From the NCBI GenBank assembly GCA_023384675.1, contig JAHDVK010000009.1, forward strand, positions 62,001 through 126,000: a stretch of 64,000 nt of DNA, written 5' to 3'. This document shows positions 49,871 to 58,070 of this stretch, in pieces; positions within the stretch are counted from its first letter, which is position 1; the number at the start of each line of letters is the position of its first letter. The notes below the pieces were generated by a model. That model was given only the letters and a program-made list of their open reading frames with translations. It was not told the DNA's origin and made no database searches. The stretch comes from Bryobacteraceae bacterium (GTDB taxonomy: Bacteria > Acidobacteriota > Terriglobia > Bryobacterales > Bryobacteraceae). A program made the position numbers and the translations under genes.

Positions 49871-50896
49871 ATGAAGGGCATGACTCCTGATGGTCCCGGC
49901 CTCGTCCTTGATCTGATCGAAGCCTTCCGGCGCTCCCAGACCATGTTTACCGCCGTGTCGATGGGCGTCTTCGACCTGCTTGAGGCAGGCCCGACGACGG
50001 CCGCTGCCCTGGCTCAGGACGTGAACGGCAGCCCCGGCCCCGTGACCCGTCTGCTCGATGGCTGCACAGGTCTCGGACTGCTCGTCAAGACCGGCGATCT
50101 GTATCAAAACACGCCGGTTGCCTCCCGCTACCTGACCCGTGCCAGCCCTGATACGCTCGCTGGGTACGTGCTCTACTCCCAGCAGGTCCTGTACCCGATG
50201 TGGAGCCACCTGGAGAGCGCGGTGCGCGAAGGAACCAACCGCTGGCAGGAGACCTTCGGTCTGGAGGGCCCGTTGTTCAACCATTTCTTCCGGACCCCAG
50301 AGGCTCGCCAGACGTTTATGGCCGGAATGCACGGATTCGGGCGTCTGAGTTCGCCTGAGATTGTGCGGATCTTCAACCTGAACCAGTTCCGCCACATTGT
50401 GGACCTTGGCGGCGGGACTGGCCATCTGGCCATCGCGGCGTGCGAGCGGTATGGGACGATGCAGGCGACAGTCTTCGACCTGCCCGGAGTGGCCCCCCTG
50501 GCGCGCGAACACGCCGCCGCTTCGCGCGCGGCGGCGCGTATCCGTGTTACGGAAGGCGACTTCTTCCAGGACCCCTTGCCGCCCGCCGACCTCTACGCTC
50601 TGGGCCGTATCCTGCACGATTGGGGTGAGGAGAAGATCCGCCGCCTGCTGGCGCGGGTCCACGAGGCGCTGCCGCCCGGCGGGGGACTGCTGCTCTCGGA
50701 AACCCTGCTGGATGACGATGGCGCCGGGCCGGTTCATGCCCAGATGCAGTCTCTCAATATGCTGGTCTGCACCGAGGGGCGCGAGCGCAGCGCGGCTGAG
50801 TACCGCGCACTGCTCGAAGAGGCTGGCTTCCGGGACGTGGAGGCGCGCCGCACCGGGACGCCGCTTGACGCGGTGCTGGCCCGGAAGTCAGAATAG
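49871..50896 (+). CDS. SAM-dependent O-methyltransferase (acetylserotonin/HIOMT-type, family 2)
   Basis: A 341-residue methyltransferase. N-terminal dimerisation/winged-helix domain (about 10-110): AFRRSQTMFTAVSMGVFDLLEAG, TTAAALAQDVNGSPGPVTRLLDG and NTPVASRYL. SAM-binding domain: HIVDLGGGTGHLAIAACERY, ATVFDLPGVAPLAREHAA, VTEGDFFQDPLPPADLYALG, ILHDWGEEKIRRLLARVHEA with the catalytic His, and GGGLLLSETLLDDDG. Typical substrates are small phenolic or polyketide hydroxyls. ATG at 49880 is an alternative start. Stands alone after the divergent histidine kinase; a downstream DUF4380-like gene follows after 6 bases and may be co-transcribed. Confidence 0.9.
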   Translation: MKGMTPDGPGLVLDLIEAFRRSQTMFTAVSMGVFDLLEAGPTTAAALAQDVNGSPGPVTRLLDGCTGLGLLVKTGDLYQNTPVASRYLTRASPDTLAGYVLYSQQVLYPMWSHLESAVREGTNRWQETFGLEGPLFNHFFRTPEARQTFMAGMHGFGRLSSPEIVRIFNLNQFRHIVDLGGGTGHLAIAACERYGTMQATVFDLPGVAPLAREHAAASRAAARIRVTEGDFFQDPLPPADLYALGRILHDWGEEKIRRLLARVHEALPPGGGLLLSETLLDDDGAGPVHAQMQSLNMLVCTEGRERSAAEYRALLEEAGFRDVEARRTGTPLDAVLARKSE

Positions 50897-50902
50897 GCGG
50901 CG

Positions 50903-51871
50903 ATGCGACAGGCGCTTTTCATTGCCGGAATCCTGATTGGAACCACTTTGATGCAAGCTCAAGTGAAGATCGAACCCGTGGCCTGGGAAGGCTGGCCGAA
51001 CTGTTACCGCCTCACCAACGGCGAAGTGGAAATGATCGTGACCTCCGACATCGGCCCGCGCGTGATGCGCTACGGCTACGTGGGCGGCACGAACATGTTC
51101 TGGGTGCAGAAGGAGACGGCCGGCAAGAGCGGCGAACCCGCCTGGGTGCTGCGCGGCGGCCACCGCATCTGGATTGGTCCCGAGGACATTCGCTACACGT
51201 ATCCGCCGGACAACTCGCCCATCAAAGTGACGATCCGCGACGGCGCCCTGGTAGCTACCCAACCGGTGGAAAAGGAAACCAACGTCGAAAAGGAGATCGA
51301 GGTCCGCCTGGCGCCTAAGGGGGCGCAGGCGACGGTCATCCACCGGCTGCGGAACCGGGGCAACATGCCGCTGGAATTTTCGGCCTGGGCCCTGTCGATG
51401 ATGGCGCCCGGCGGGCTGGGCATGACTGGGTTTCCTCCGCGCGGCACGCACCCGGAGGTGCTGCCGCCCACCAACCCGCTGGTGATGTGGGCCTTCACGG
51501 ATCTCACCGATCCGCGCTGGAAGTTCACGAAGAAATACCTGACCCTCAAGCAGGACCCGGCGCAGACATCACCCCAGAAGCTCGGACACTTCAACTCGAA
51601 GACTTTCGGCGCTTACCTGCTCGGCGACACCCTGTTCATGAAGCACTACCTGCCGCCGGGCACGGCTCAGGATCACCCGGACTTCGGCACTTCATTCCAG
51701 ATCTTCGCGAACGCGGATTTCCTTGAACTGGAGACGATGGGTCCGCTGCGCAAGGTGGGAGCGGGGGAGACCCTGGAGCACATTGAGACCTGGCAACTCA
51801 AGAGGGGCGTGCGGCTGGACGCGATCAGCGACGCTGCGATAGACGCTTTACTGGGGGGGCTGCTGCCGTAA
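50903..51871 (+). CDS. Exported DUF4380-like protein (mutarotase-like fold)
   Basis: A 322-residue protein with signal peptide (MRQALFIAGILIGTTLMQAQ). The body, WEGWPNCYRLTNGEVEMIVT then DIGPRVMRYGYVGGTNMF, GGHRIWIGPEDI and HFNSKTFGAYLLGDTLFMK, matches the DUF4380 pattern, a beta-sandwich related to galactose mutarotase. No activity is assigned for the family; carbohydrate binding is likely from fold. Start ATG lies 6 bases after the methyltransferase stop. A hairpin follows the stop. Confidence 0.8.
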   Translation: MRQALFIAGILIGTTLMQAQVKIEPVAWEGWPNCYRLTNGEVEMIVTSDIGPRVMRYGYVGGTNMFWVQKETAGKSGEPAWVLRGGHRIWIGPEDIRYTYPPDNSPIKVTIRDGALVATQPVEKETNVEKEIEVRLAPKGAQATVIHRLRNRGNMPLEFSAWALSMMAPGGLGMTGFPPRGTHPEVLPPTNPLVMWAFTDLTDPRWKFTKKYLTLKQDPAQTSPQKLGHFNSKTFGAYLLGDTLFMKHYLPPGTAQDHPDFGTSFQIFANADFLELETMGPLRKVGAGETLEHIETWQLKRGVRLDAISDAAIDALLGGLLP

Positions 51872-51874
51872 TCG

Positions 51875-51896
51875 CGGTTGGGCGCCGATCCAACCG
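51875..51896 (+). terminator. Possible hairpin terminator after the DUF4380-like gene
   Basis: CGGTTGG and CCAACCG form a 7-bp stem around an 8-base loop, 3 bases after the stop at 51871. A T-rich patch (ATTTCCTTTGTTTCC) comes 8-10 bases later, not directly after, so intrinsic termination is uncertain. The remainder of the gap to 51991 is very GC-rich with no gene. Confidence 0.4.
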
Positions 51897-51991
51897 GGTG
51901 ATTACGATTTCCTTTGTTTCCGCGCGGGCGGATGGGGCCGGGCGGGACGGCGGACCCACCCGGCCGTGGTTCGCCCTACAGTCCGGAGCAA

Positions 51992-52975
51992 CTACGTCTT
52001 CGCCAATTTCTCGAACAAATCGAAGAAAATTGGGTCCCGGCTGCAATTCGTCGCCACCCGGATCTGGTGCCGGCCCGGCCGCAGTGAATAGGTCAGGTCA
52101 TCATTCAAAACCGGGCTCGGGACCAGCTTCGACGGCACCCACTGCGGGTTGATCAGCCACGCCACGGCCGAAATGTCCCAGATCACCTTCGACCACGGAT
52201 ACATCGCCGGCCGGTTCGGCGCCCCCGCCTTGTAGTAGTCCACGAACTGCTCGTACAGGTAATCGCCCAGCTTCGAGCGCCCCTTCATGTGGCGTTCCAC
52301 TTCGGGGATCGTTGTGCGCAGGTGTTCGCTGACGTTCTTTGTGGGGATCTGCACCAGCGCCACGCCCGAATCGAACAGCACGCGGGAAGCGTGAATGTCC
52401 TGTTGCAGGTTGAATTCGCGCGCGCTCGGCCATTCGTGCGTCGCGCCGCCCAGCCACACCACCACGATCCGCTCCTTGATCTTCGGCTCCATCAGGATCG
52501 CCGAAGAGACGTTGGTCGGCGCGCCCACCGTTAAAACATAAAGCGGCCTTTCTGTCGCCGCCATCGCCTTCTTTATCAGATCCTGCGCCGCTTCGCTCTT
52601 TACCGGCTGATCCGGACCCGCCATAAACCGCGGCGAACCCCGGAACGCGAAATCTTTCACGGGCTGTTTCAGCATCGCGAGAATGCGATGAATCTCCTCG
52701 TAGCTTTTCTCCATGCCGTCGCCCGCGCTTGTCGAGCGGTTGTTCAGATAGGGCGCCGCGTACACCGCGTGCACCTTCACCTTGTCCGGCGACAGAATCG
52801 CGTAGGCTACCGCGTACTGATCGTCGATCTCGTTGTAGGTGTCGGTGTCAAGCACCACATCCTGCATGCCTGAGGGAATCTCGAGCAGGCGCGACGGCGT
52901 GAACTGCGCCAGGGCGGTTGCGGCGGCCGCAGAGGCGCCGAAGAATGTGCGGCGGGAGAATCCTTTGTGGGACAT
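51992..52975 (-). CDS. Exported nucleoside hydrolase (IUNH family)
   Basis: A 327-residue nucleoside N-ribohydrolase-like protein. Twin-arginine leader at SRRTFFGASAAAATAL. The family Asp cluster appears as VVLDTDTYNEIDDQYAVAYA (DTD-x5-DD), with the downstream VYAAPYLNNRSTSAGDGMEK (Asn/Asp) and LYVLTVGAPTNVSSAI. It should cleave the N-glycosidic bond of nucleosides outside the cytoplasm. A C-terminal SLRPGRHQIRVATNCSRDP segment is less usual. A TACATT box lies 10 bases before the ATG, in the 16-base gap after the radical SAM gene. Confidence 0.88.
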   Translation of the reverse strand: MSHKGFSRRTFFGASAAAATALAQFTPSRLLEIPSGMQDVVLDTDTYNEIDDQYAVAYAILSPDKVKVHAVYAAPYLNNRSTSAGDGMEKSYEEIHRILAMLKQPVKDFAFRGSPRFMAGPDQPVKSEAAQDLIKKAMAATERPLYVLTVGAPTNVSSAILMEPKIKERIVVVWLGGATHEWPSAREFNLQQDIHASRVLFDSGVALVQIPTKNVSEHLRTTIPEVERHMKGRSKLGDYLYEQFVDYYKAGAPNRPAMYPWSKVIWDISAVAWLINPQWVPSKLVPSPVLNDDLTYSLRPGRHQIRVATNCSRDPIFFDLFEKLAKT

Positions 52976-52985
52976 AACATTGGCG

Positions 52986-52991
52986 AATGTA
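52986..52991 (-). promoter_or_regulatory. -10-like box TACATT (GATACATT) of the nucleoside hydrolase gene
   Basis: On the minus strand GATACATT ends 10 bases before the ATG at 52975. The first two bases of the octamer overlap the end of the radical SAM coding region. No -35 identified. Confidence 0.3.
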
Positions 52992-53945
52992 TCACTTTTC
53001 GATCTGGAACAGGGCCAGTTGTTGCGGTCCGGATTGCGCGAGCCCGTGACCTGCGAGGCCGTACTTCACCCTCAATTCCTTCACCAGCGCGCTGAGCCGC
53101 TCCACCGCCTCGCCCCGCACGTACGCCGCCCGAGCGAACTGCGCCCGGTACGCCCCCGCGAGCGCTGGATACTCGTGCGCGAGCCACGGCAGAAAAACGC
53201 GCGCCGCCGCGGGCTTCAGGAACACCATCTGGGCGCCGAACCGCCTGGCGCCGCATGCCGCCGCCGCCCTTGCGACAGATTCCAGGCGGCGGCGTCCGCA
53301 GGTCAAGCCCGGCAGTACGGGCGAAGCGAAGACGCCCACATCCAGTCCCACGCGGCTGAGTGCTTCAACGGCGGCCATCCGCAGGTCCGGGCGAGGCGCA
53401 TACGGTTCGAGCGCGCGCGCCAGCCGCAAATCCATCGTAGAAACGCTGAAATTGACGATCAGAACGTTGTTTTGCGCAATTTTTTCAAACAGACCGGCGT
53501 CGCGCCGCGCCAGATTTCCCTTGGTGGTGATAGCGAGCGTACGCCCGCGCATCCGTGCAAACGCTTCGAGAAAACGGCGGGTACGCCCAAGGCGGCGTTC
53601 CGCGGGCTGATAGGGGTCGGTGGCCGTGCCGAGCGCGATGCGGTGATGGCGCGGAAGCTGTAGCAACTCCGCCACGGCCTGTTCCACGGTGAATTCCTTC
53701 GCGAAAATACGCGTTTCGAAGTCCTCCTGAGCGTGAAATTCCATGAATTCGTGCGTGTAGCGCGCGTAGCAGTAGCGGCAGCCGAACTCGCAGCCGCGAT
53801 AGGGGTTTACGGTCCATTCGAAGGGCATCCGCGGCGCATCGCAGCGGTTCACGAGCCGGCGGATTGGGAGGGCATGGCAGGATACGCGCCGCTTCTGTTC
53901 AAACTGGGCGCCCTCCCGGGCCAGTCTGGCAATGCCCTTGAACAT
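52992..53945 (-). CDS. Radical SAM protein, SplB/Rv2578c-like
   Basis: A 317-residue radical SAM enzyme. Cluster motif GCEFGCRYCYAR gives Cys52, Cys56 and Cys59 (CxxxCxxC), preceded by WTVNPYRG, the hallmark of the SPL/Rv2578c-type group. TATDPYQPAERRLGRTRRFLE and ITTKGNLARRDAGLFEKIA follow. It is not an anaerobic sulfatase maturase: no SPASM-type Cys cluster is seen at the C-terminus. Reaction unknown; relatives include spore photoproduct lyase, though the C-terminal part differs. Preceded by a good promoter (TTGACA, TATAAT) and followed 16 bases on by the nucleoside hydrolase. Confidence 0.88.
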   Translation of the reverse strand: MFKGIARLAREGAQFEQKRRVSCHALPIRRLVNRCDAPRMPFEWTVNPYRGCEFGCRYCYARYTHEFMEFHAQEDFETRIFAKEFTVEQAVAELLQLPRHHRIALGTATDPYQPAERRLGRTRRFLEAFARMRGRTLAITTKGNLARRDAGLFEKIAQNNVLIVNFSVSTMDLRLARALEPYAPRPDLRMAAVEALSRVGLDVGVFASPVLPGLTCGRRRLESVARAAAACGARRFGAQMVFLKPAAARVFLPWLAHEYPALAGAYRAQFARAAYVRGEAVERLSALVKELRVKYGLAGHGLAQSGPQQLALFQIEK

Positions 53946-53950
53946 GTCTG

Positions 53951-53982
53951 ATTATATTCGCTGTTTATTCTCCCTGTGTCAA
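53951..53982 (-). promoter_or_regulatory. Promoter TTGACA-N20-TATAAT of the radical SAM gene
   Basis: On the minus strand a perfect TTGACA (53977-53982) and a perfect TATAAT (53951-53956) are separated by 20 bases, longer than the usual 17. The -10 ends only 5 bases before the ATG at 53945, so the message would start at or just inside the start codon. Both hexamers being perfect supports the call despite the long spacer. Confidence 0.5.
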
Positions 53983-54018
53983 CCCCATCATCGGGGTTGG
54001 ATCGGTTACGGTTATAGT
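53980..54018. promoter_or_regulatory. Inverted repeat CAACCCC-N6-GGGGTTG and possible -10 of the 54054 gene
   Basis: Arms at 53980-53986 and 53993-53999 (7 bp) overlap the -35 of the divergent radical SAM promoter. TATAGT at 54013-54018 could be the plus-strand -10 for the gene at 54054. The repeat is thus placed to act on both promoters, or as a leader element; it is too far upstream to be a terminator of either gene. Confidence 0.38.
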
Positions 54019-54053
54019 GAATGCCTCATCCAATTAGAGAGGGATCCGAATCC

Positions 54054-56096
54054 ATGACATCCGCGCGCATTTTTTTCTGTTTCCTGTTGATTGCCGCCCT
54101 GGCTGGGGCGCAGGAGCGGTGGGAAGTGTCAATCGAGGGCCGCGAACGCTGGAAAGACACGGGGATCACGGTGGATGCGGGCGATCTGATCCGCTTCGAG
54201 GCGAGCGGAAAGCTGAAATTTCCCGACGAACGCAACGAAAACGGTCCCGAGGGCCTGCGGCGCGGCTGGCGCGACCTGATCGCCGCACTGCCCTTGAACG
54301 ATCACGGCCGCGGCGCGCTGATTGGCCGCGTGGGCGATTCGGACGCGGCGCGGCCGTTTTTGATCGGCGAAAAGCGCGAATCGCGGATGATTGTGGGGGG
54401 CAAGCTGTGGCTGGGAACGAATCAGAACCGGGGTTCGTCGGCGCAGGGTTCCTACCGCGTCATCATCGAGCGCCTGGCCCGCGGCAACCCGGAGTTGCAG
54501 ACCTACACCGGGCCGCTGCCGGCTATCCGTGCGCGGGACTGGAAAGAGATTCCCTACCGCGTGGTGGATCCCGACGGCACCGAGGGCGACCTGGTGAACT
54601 TCATCATCTTCGGGCGCGGAGATCAGATCAAGAACGCTCTGCTGCAAATGGGCTGGGTGATCGTGGACCGGACGATCAAAGACACGATTCTGCGCGGCGG
54701 GCTGGGGACCTTGTCGCGGCAGGCCTACCTGACAATTCCGATGTCTCCGCTGATGGTCTTCGGGCGGGTGCAGGATTACGGCTGGGCGCAGTCCGATCCC
54801 GTGATGACCGTCGCCGAACGCCACCATTTCCGGCTCTGGAAGGCGCCTTTCACCGACACGCTGGGCGGCGAAGTGTGGGTGGGGGCGGGCACGCACGACG
54901 TGGGCTTCGACCGCGATCAGCGCAACGGCAAAATCACCCATCGTATCGACCCCAACGTGGACGGCGAGCGCGACTACATCGGTGAATCGCTCAAGCTCTC
55001 CGGCCAGGTGGTGAAGCTCGAATACCACACCCGGGAGAAAAAGATCACCGAGGCGAAGACCGCCCACGGCCAGGAGATCTTTTCCGACGGCCGCCTGCTG
55101 CTGATCTACATGAAGCCGGACGAAACGGACGTGAGTTCGGAATTCGGCGATGTCTTTTGCACGGTGCTGGCGCGGAATAACCCCGATGGCGGCAAATGGG
55201 GCCCTTGTGAGAATTACCTGCAGCGCCCCGGGAAAAACAATATTCGTGTGCCGGACTTAAAGACGAATTACCGCTTGCTGGTTATTCCCGGCATCATGAA
55301 TACCTGCATTGCGGATGTGCCGGCCTACGCCCAGGCGCGCGCGGAACTCGAAAAGAAATACGGCATCACGAGCCAGGTTCTTTCCGTGCCGAACGATTCG
55401 AGCGAGGATAACGCCAAACTGATCGCGGAACATATTCTCAACGAGATGCGGGGCGAGGACCGGCGGCCGTTCATCGTCCTCGGCTACAGCAAGGGCACGC
55501 CCGATCTGCAGGTGATGCTCGCGACGGAGCCCGAAGCGCGCCGTCACGTGGCGGCATTCATCAATGTGGCGGGCGCGTCGGGCGGCTCGCCGATCGCCGA
55601 TTCCATTCCCGGCATGGTCGAGAAGTACGGCGGCCACACCAGTCGCGCCACCTGCAAGGGTGACATGACCCAGGGGATGAACAGCCTGCGGCGCGAGGTC
55701 CGGCAGCGGTTTCTTTCCACCTACCCGCACCCCTTCGTGCCCACCTATTCGCTGCCGGCGATTCTCACCGAGGAGAAGTTGAAGGAAGGAGGCGCGCTCA
55801 GTACAAACGCGATTTTGACCACGCACGACCGCTACCACGACGGTCAGGTGCTCAAAAGCGACGCGACGATTCCCGAGTCGAAGTACCTCGGCACGGCTCT
55901 CGGCGACCATCTTGGCGTGGCATTGGCCTTCGATACAGCCAAGGGCGGCCCGCAGGAATTTCCGCGTGCCGCGCTGCTCGAGGCCGCTTTGCGCTTTGTG
56001 ATGGACGATCTGGAAAAGACCGGACAGGCGCCCGCGCCCGCCACAAAACCTACCACTTCCGGCGGTTGGAGCCAGGGCTGGGGGCAGAAGCCCTAG
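54054..56096 (+). CDS. Exported three-domain protein: LecA-like, LssY-C, alpha/beta hydrolase
   Basis: A 680-residue protein started at 54054 (MTSARIFFCFLLIAALAGAQ, signal peptide) rather than the ATG at 54021; a GAGAGGG precedes it. Residues 22-142 resemble the PA-IL/LecA galactose-binding fold (WKDTGITVDAGDLIRFEASG, GALIGRVGDSDAARPFLIG). Residues 160-345 match LssY-C (FIIFGRGDQIKNALLQMGWV, MVFGRVQDYGWAQSDPV, HHFRLWKAP, VWVGAGTHDVG). Residues 405-660 look like an alpha/beta hydrolase with LLVIPGIMNT, VLGYSKGTPDLQ (nucleophile Ser479) and INVAGASGG. This domain combination is unfamiliar to me. Possibly binds sugar and cleaves an ester outside the cell. Followed after 21 bases by an oxidoreductase gene. 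Confidence 0.8.
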   Translation: MTSARIFFCFLLIAALAGAQERWEVSIEGRERWKDTGITVDAGDLIRFEASGKLKFPDERNENGPEGLRRGWRDLIAALPLNDHGRGALIGRVGDSDAARPFLIGEKRESRMIVGGKLWLGTNQNRGSSAQGSYRVIIERLARGNPELQTYTGPLPAIRARDWKEIPYRVVDPDGTEGDLVNFIIFGRGDQIKNALLQMGWVIVDRTIKDTILRGGLGTLSRQAYLTIPMSPLMVFGRVQDYGWAQSDPVMTVAERHHFRLWKAPFTDTLGGEVWVGAGTHDVGFDRDQRNGKITHRIDPNVDGERDYIGESLKLSGQVVKLEYHTREKKITEAKTAHGQEIFSDGRLLLIYMKPDETDVSSEFGDVFCTVLARNNPDGGKWGPCENYLQRPGKNNIRVPDLKTNYRLLVIPGIMNTCIADVPAYAQARAELEKKYGITSQVLSVPNDSSEDNAKLIAEHILNEMRGEDRRPFIVLGYSKGTPDLQVMLATEPEARRHVAAFINVAGASGGSPIADSIPGMVEKYGGHTSRATCKGDMTQGMNSLRREVRQRFLSTYPHPFVPTYSLPAILTEEKLKEGGALSTNAILTTHDRYHDGQVLKSDATIPESKYLGTALGDHLGVALAFDTAKGGPQEFPRAALLEAALRFVMDDLEKTGQAPAPATKPTTSGGWSQGWGQKP

Positions 56097-56117
56097 CGTC
56101 ATGCGACACTGATTCGC

Positions 56118-57113
56118 ATGACGCAGAAGATTCGTTGGGGCGTGCTCGGCGTCTCAAAGTTCGCCAGAGAGAAAGTGATCCCCGCCATGCGCGGGTGCCA
56201 GCACGCCGAAATCGCGGCCATCGCCTCGCGCGATGGAGGGAGGGCGCGCGAGGCAGCGGAAAGGCTCGGCATCCCCATCGCCTACGGGTCGTATGAAGAA
56301 CTGCTCGCCGACCCGGGCATCGGCGTGATCTATAACCCCCTCCCCAACCACCTGCACGTGCCCTGGTCGATCAAGGCGGCCGAGGCCGGCAAGCACGTGC
56401 TGTGCGAAAAGCCCGTGGCGATGAACGCCGCCGAATGCGCTCTGCTGCTGGAGGCGCGCGGGCGCTGCGGGGTCGTCATCGCCGAGGCTTTCATGGTGGC
56501 CGTGCATCCCCAGTGGCTGCGGGCACGGGAGATCGCCCGGTCGGGCGAAATCGGCGCCGTGCGCTCGATCATCACCGCGTTCAGTTATTTCAACCGCGAC
56601 GCGGCCAATGTCCGCAACGTCCCGGAATATGGCGGCGGAGCGCTGATGGATATTGGCTGCTACGCCATCTTCACGTCGCGCTTTATTTTGGGCGAGGAGC
56701 CGGAATCAGTGCAGGCTTCCATTCGAAACGACGCGGAATTCCAGGTGGACATTCTGACATCCGGCATCCTGCGGTTTCCCTCAGCCGATTCTATTTTCAC
56801 CTGTGGAGCCCGCCACTCCTATTATCAAAGATCGCAGATCATCGGCGAACAAGGCAGAATTGAGATCGAAATTCCCTTCAATGCGCCGCCGGGAAAACCC
56901 AGCCGCATCTTCGTCGAAGCCGGCGGCGCCCTGCGCACCGAGGAATTTCCTGCCTGCAATCAGTACACAATTCAAGGCGACCTGTTTTCGCTCGCCGTCC
57001 GGCATGGCGGAGCCCCGCCCGTGCCGCTGGAAAGCTCGCTGGCCAACATGGCGGCGATTGACGCTCTGTTCCGGTCCGCCGCCTCCGGCCGGGCGGAACG
57101 GCCCGCCATGTAA
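56118..57113 (+). CDS. Gfo/Idh/MocA-family oxidoreductase, cytoplasmic
   Basis: A 331-residue NAD(P)-binding dehydrogenase without signal peptide. Rossmann start IRWGVLGVSKFAREKVIPAM, AYGSYEELLADPGIGVIYN, HVLCEKPVAMNAAECALL (EKP motif with catalytic Lys), EAFMVAVHPQWLRAREI and GGGALMDIGCYAIFTSRFIL, with the Gly-Cys-Tyr typical of the glucose-fructose oxidoreductase-like and dihydrodiol dehydrogenase-like members. Likely oxidises a sugar or cyclitol. Contrasts with the exported homologue at 43560. Followed by the DUF3592-like gene after 24 bases. Confidence 0.9.
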   Translation: MTQKIRWGVLGVSKFAREKVIPAMRGCQHAEIAAIASRDGGRAREAAERLGIPIAYGSYEELLADPGIGVIYNPLPNHLHVPWSIKAAEAGKHVLCEKPVAMNAAECALLLEARGRCGVVIAEAFMVAVHPQWLRAREIARSGEIGAVRSIITAFSYFNRDAANVRNVPEYGGGALMDIGCYAIFTSRFILGEEPESVQASIRNDAEFQVDILTSGILRFPSADSIFTCGARHSYYQRSQIIGEQGRIEIEIPFNAPPGKPSRIFVEAGGALRTEEFPACNQYTIQGDLFSLAVRHGGAPPVPLESSLANMAAIDALFRSAASGRAERPAM

Positions 57114-57137
57114 CGGCCGAGGGCCTTGGACAGCGCC

Positions 57138-58070
57138 ATGAGAGACGATTCCCCCGCCCGTCTGCTGGAACTGATGCCAAAGCTCATGGGTCTGGTCTTT
57201 GTCGCGCCCCTGACGCTGGGTCTGGCGTATCTGACGTGGGACGTGACTCGCGAGAGCCTCGACGTGCAGCGCAACTGGCGCCTGGCGGAGGCGGCGGTCC
57301 TGGAAAGCGGCGACTCCTCGGCCGTGCGGCTGGCCCTCACCATGGATGGGGGGCGACACGAGGCAGAATTCCCGCGCGCGGGGGACCTGAAGCCGTTGCA
57401 GTCGGGCGAGGTCCGGCGCGTTTACATCAACCCGCGGAACCCGGACGAGATCCGACTGGGCGATAGTGGATCGCTCTGGGCAGGCACGGGCGTGCTGGGG
57501 TTCTTCACGCTGGCGATGGGCGGCGTGCTCGTGTTTCTGCTGCGGGTGAAACCGTTGAAGATGCCCGAGTTCGAGCCCTTCAAGGATGATCCGGAGGAAG
57601 CAGAAGCCGAGCCCGCCGCACGCTTCCGTCCGCCGATGAGCGCTCCGCTGCTCGAGCTGCGTCCCTCGCCGCGCGTTTGGAGGGCCTCGCTGTTCTGGGG
57701 CGCGGCCGGCGTGCTGGTCCTTTTGGCCGCGGCCGGCATGCCCTGGCAGGAAGGCTTGTGGATGCGGGCGCTGGCGGCGGCGGGTTCAGCGGCGTGGGTC
57801 TACTTCATGGTCCGCCGCGGGCTCGCGAGCCGGTCGCTGGCGTTGCGGGGAGAGCGGGACCGGCTGGTCGTGATTGAGCGAGGGATCCAGCGCGAAATTC
57901 CATTCGGGCAGATTCGGGAGGTGGTCCGCACCGGGGGCGAACCGGGCGCTTTCATCCTGCTGGATGAGCAGGGAGGCCGGCTGCTGCGGCTGGAAGGGGA
58001 TCTTGAGCCGCCGGAAGCTCTGGCGGCGTTGTTGCGGCGGATTCACGAGTGGCGGAACCGGCGGCGCTGA
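57138..58070 (+). CDS. DUF3592-like membrane protein
   Basis: A 310-residue protein; the ATG at 57138 is preferred to a TTG at 57126. Membrane segments at about 18-37, 115-135 and 175-215. The outer part between the first two, with ALTMDGGRHEAEFPRAGDLK and RVYINPRNPDEIRLGD, follows the DUF3592 pattern (beta-rich domain between two helices with a Y-x-NP motif). The C-terminal 80 residues form a beta-rich cytoplasmic domain (RDRLVVIERGIQREIPFGQI). Function unknown. Its last 119 bases run antisense through the tail of the phosphatase gene. Confidence 0.72.
   Translation: MRDDSPARLLELMPKLMGLVFVAPLTLGLAYLTWDVTRESLDVQRNWRLAEAAVLESGDSSAVRLALTMDGGRHEAEFPRAGDLKPLQSGEVRRVYINPRNPDEIRLGDSGSLWAGTGVLGFFTLAMGGVLVFLLRVKPLKMPEFEPFKDDPEEAEAEPAARFRPPMSAPLLELRPSPRVWRASLFWGAAGVLVLLAAAGMPWQEGLWMRALAAAGSAAWVYFMVRRGLASRSLALRGERDRLVVIERGIQREIPFGQIREVVRTGGEPGAFILLDEQGGRLLRLEGDLEPPEALAALLRRIHEWRNRRR

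Noticed and set aside
51897-51991. Small gene or mobile-element remnant in the GC-rich spacer
   Set aside because: No open frame with initiation signals, no terminal repeats and no recognisable similarity by eye.
52992-53945. Sulfatase-maturing radical SAM enzyme for the sulfatase at 39390
   Set aside because: Motif context WTVNPYRGCEFGC and lack of C-terminal SPASM cysteines fit the SPL/Rv2578c type.
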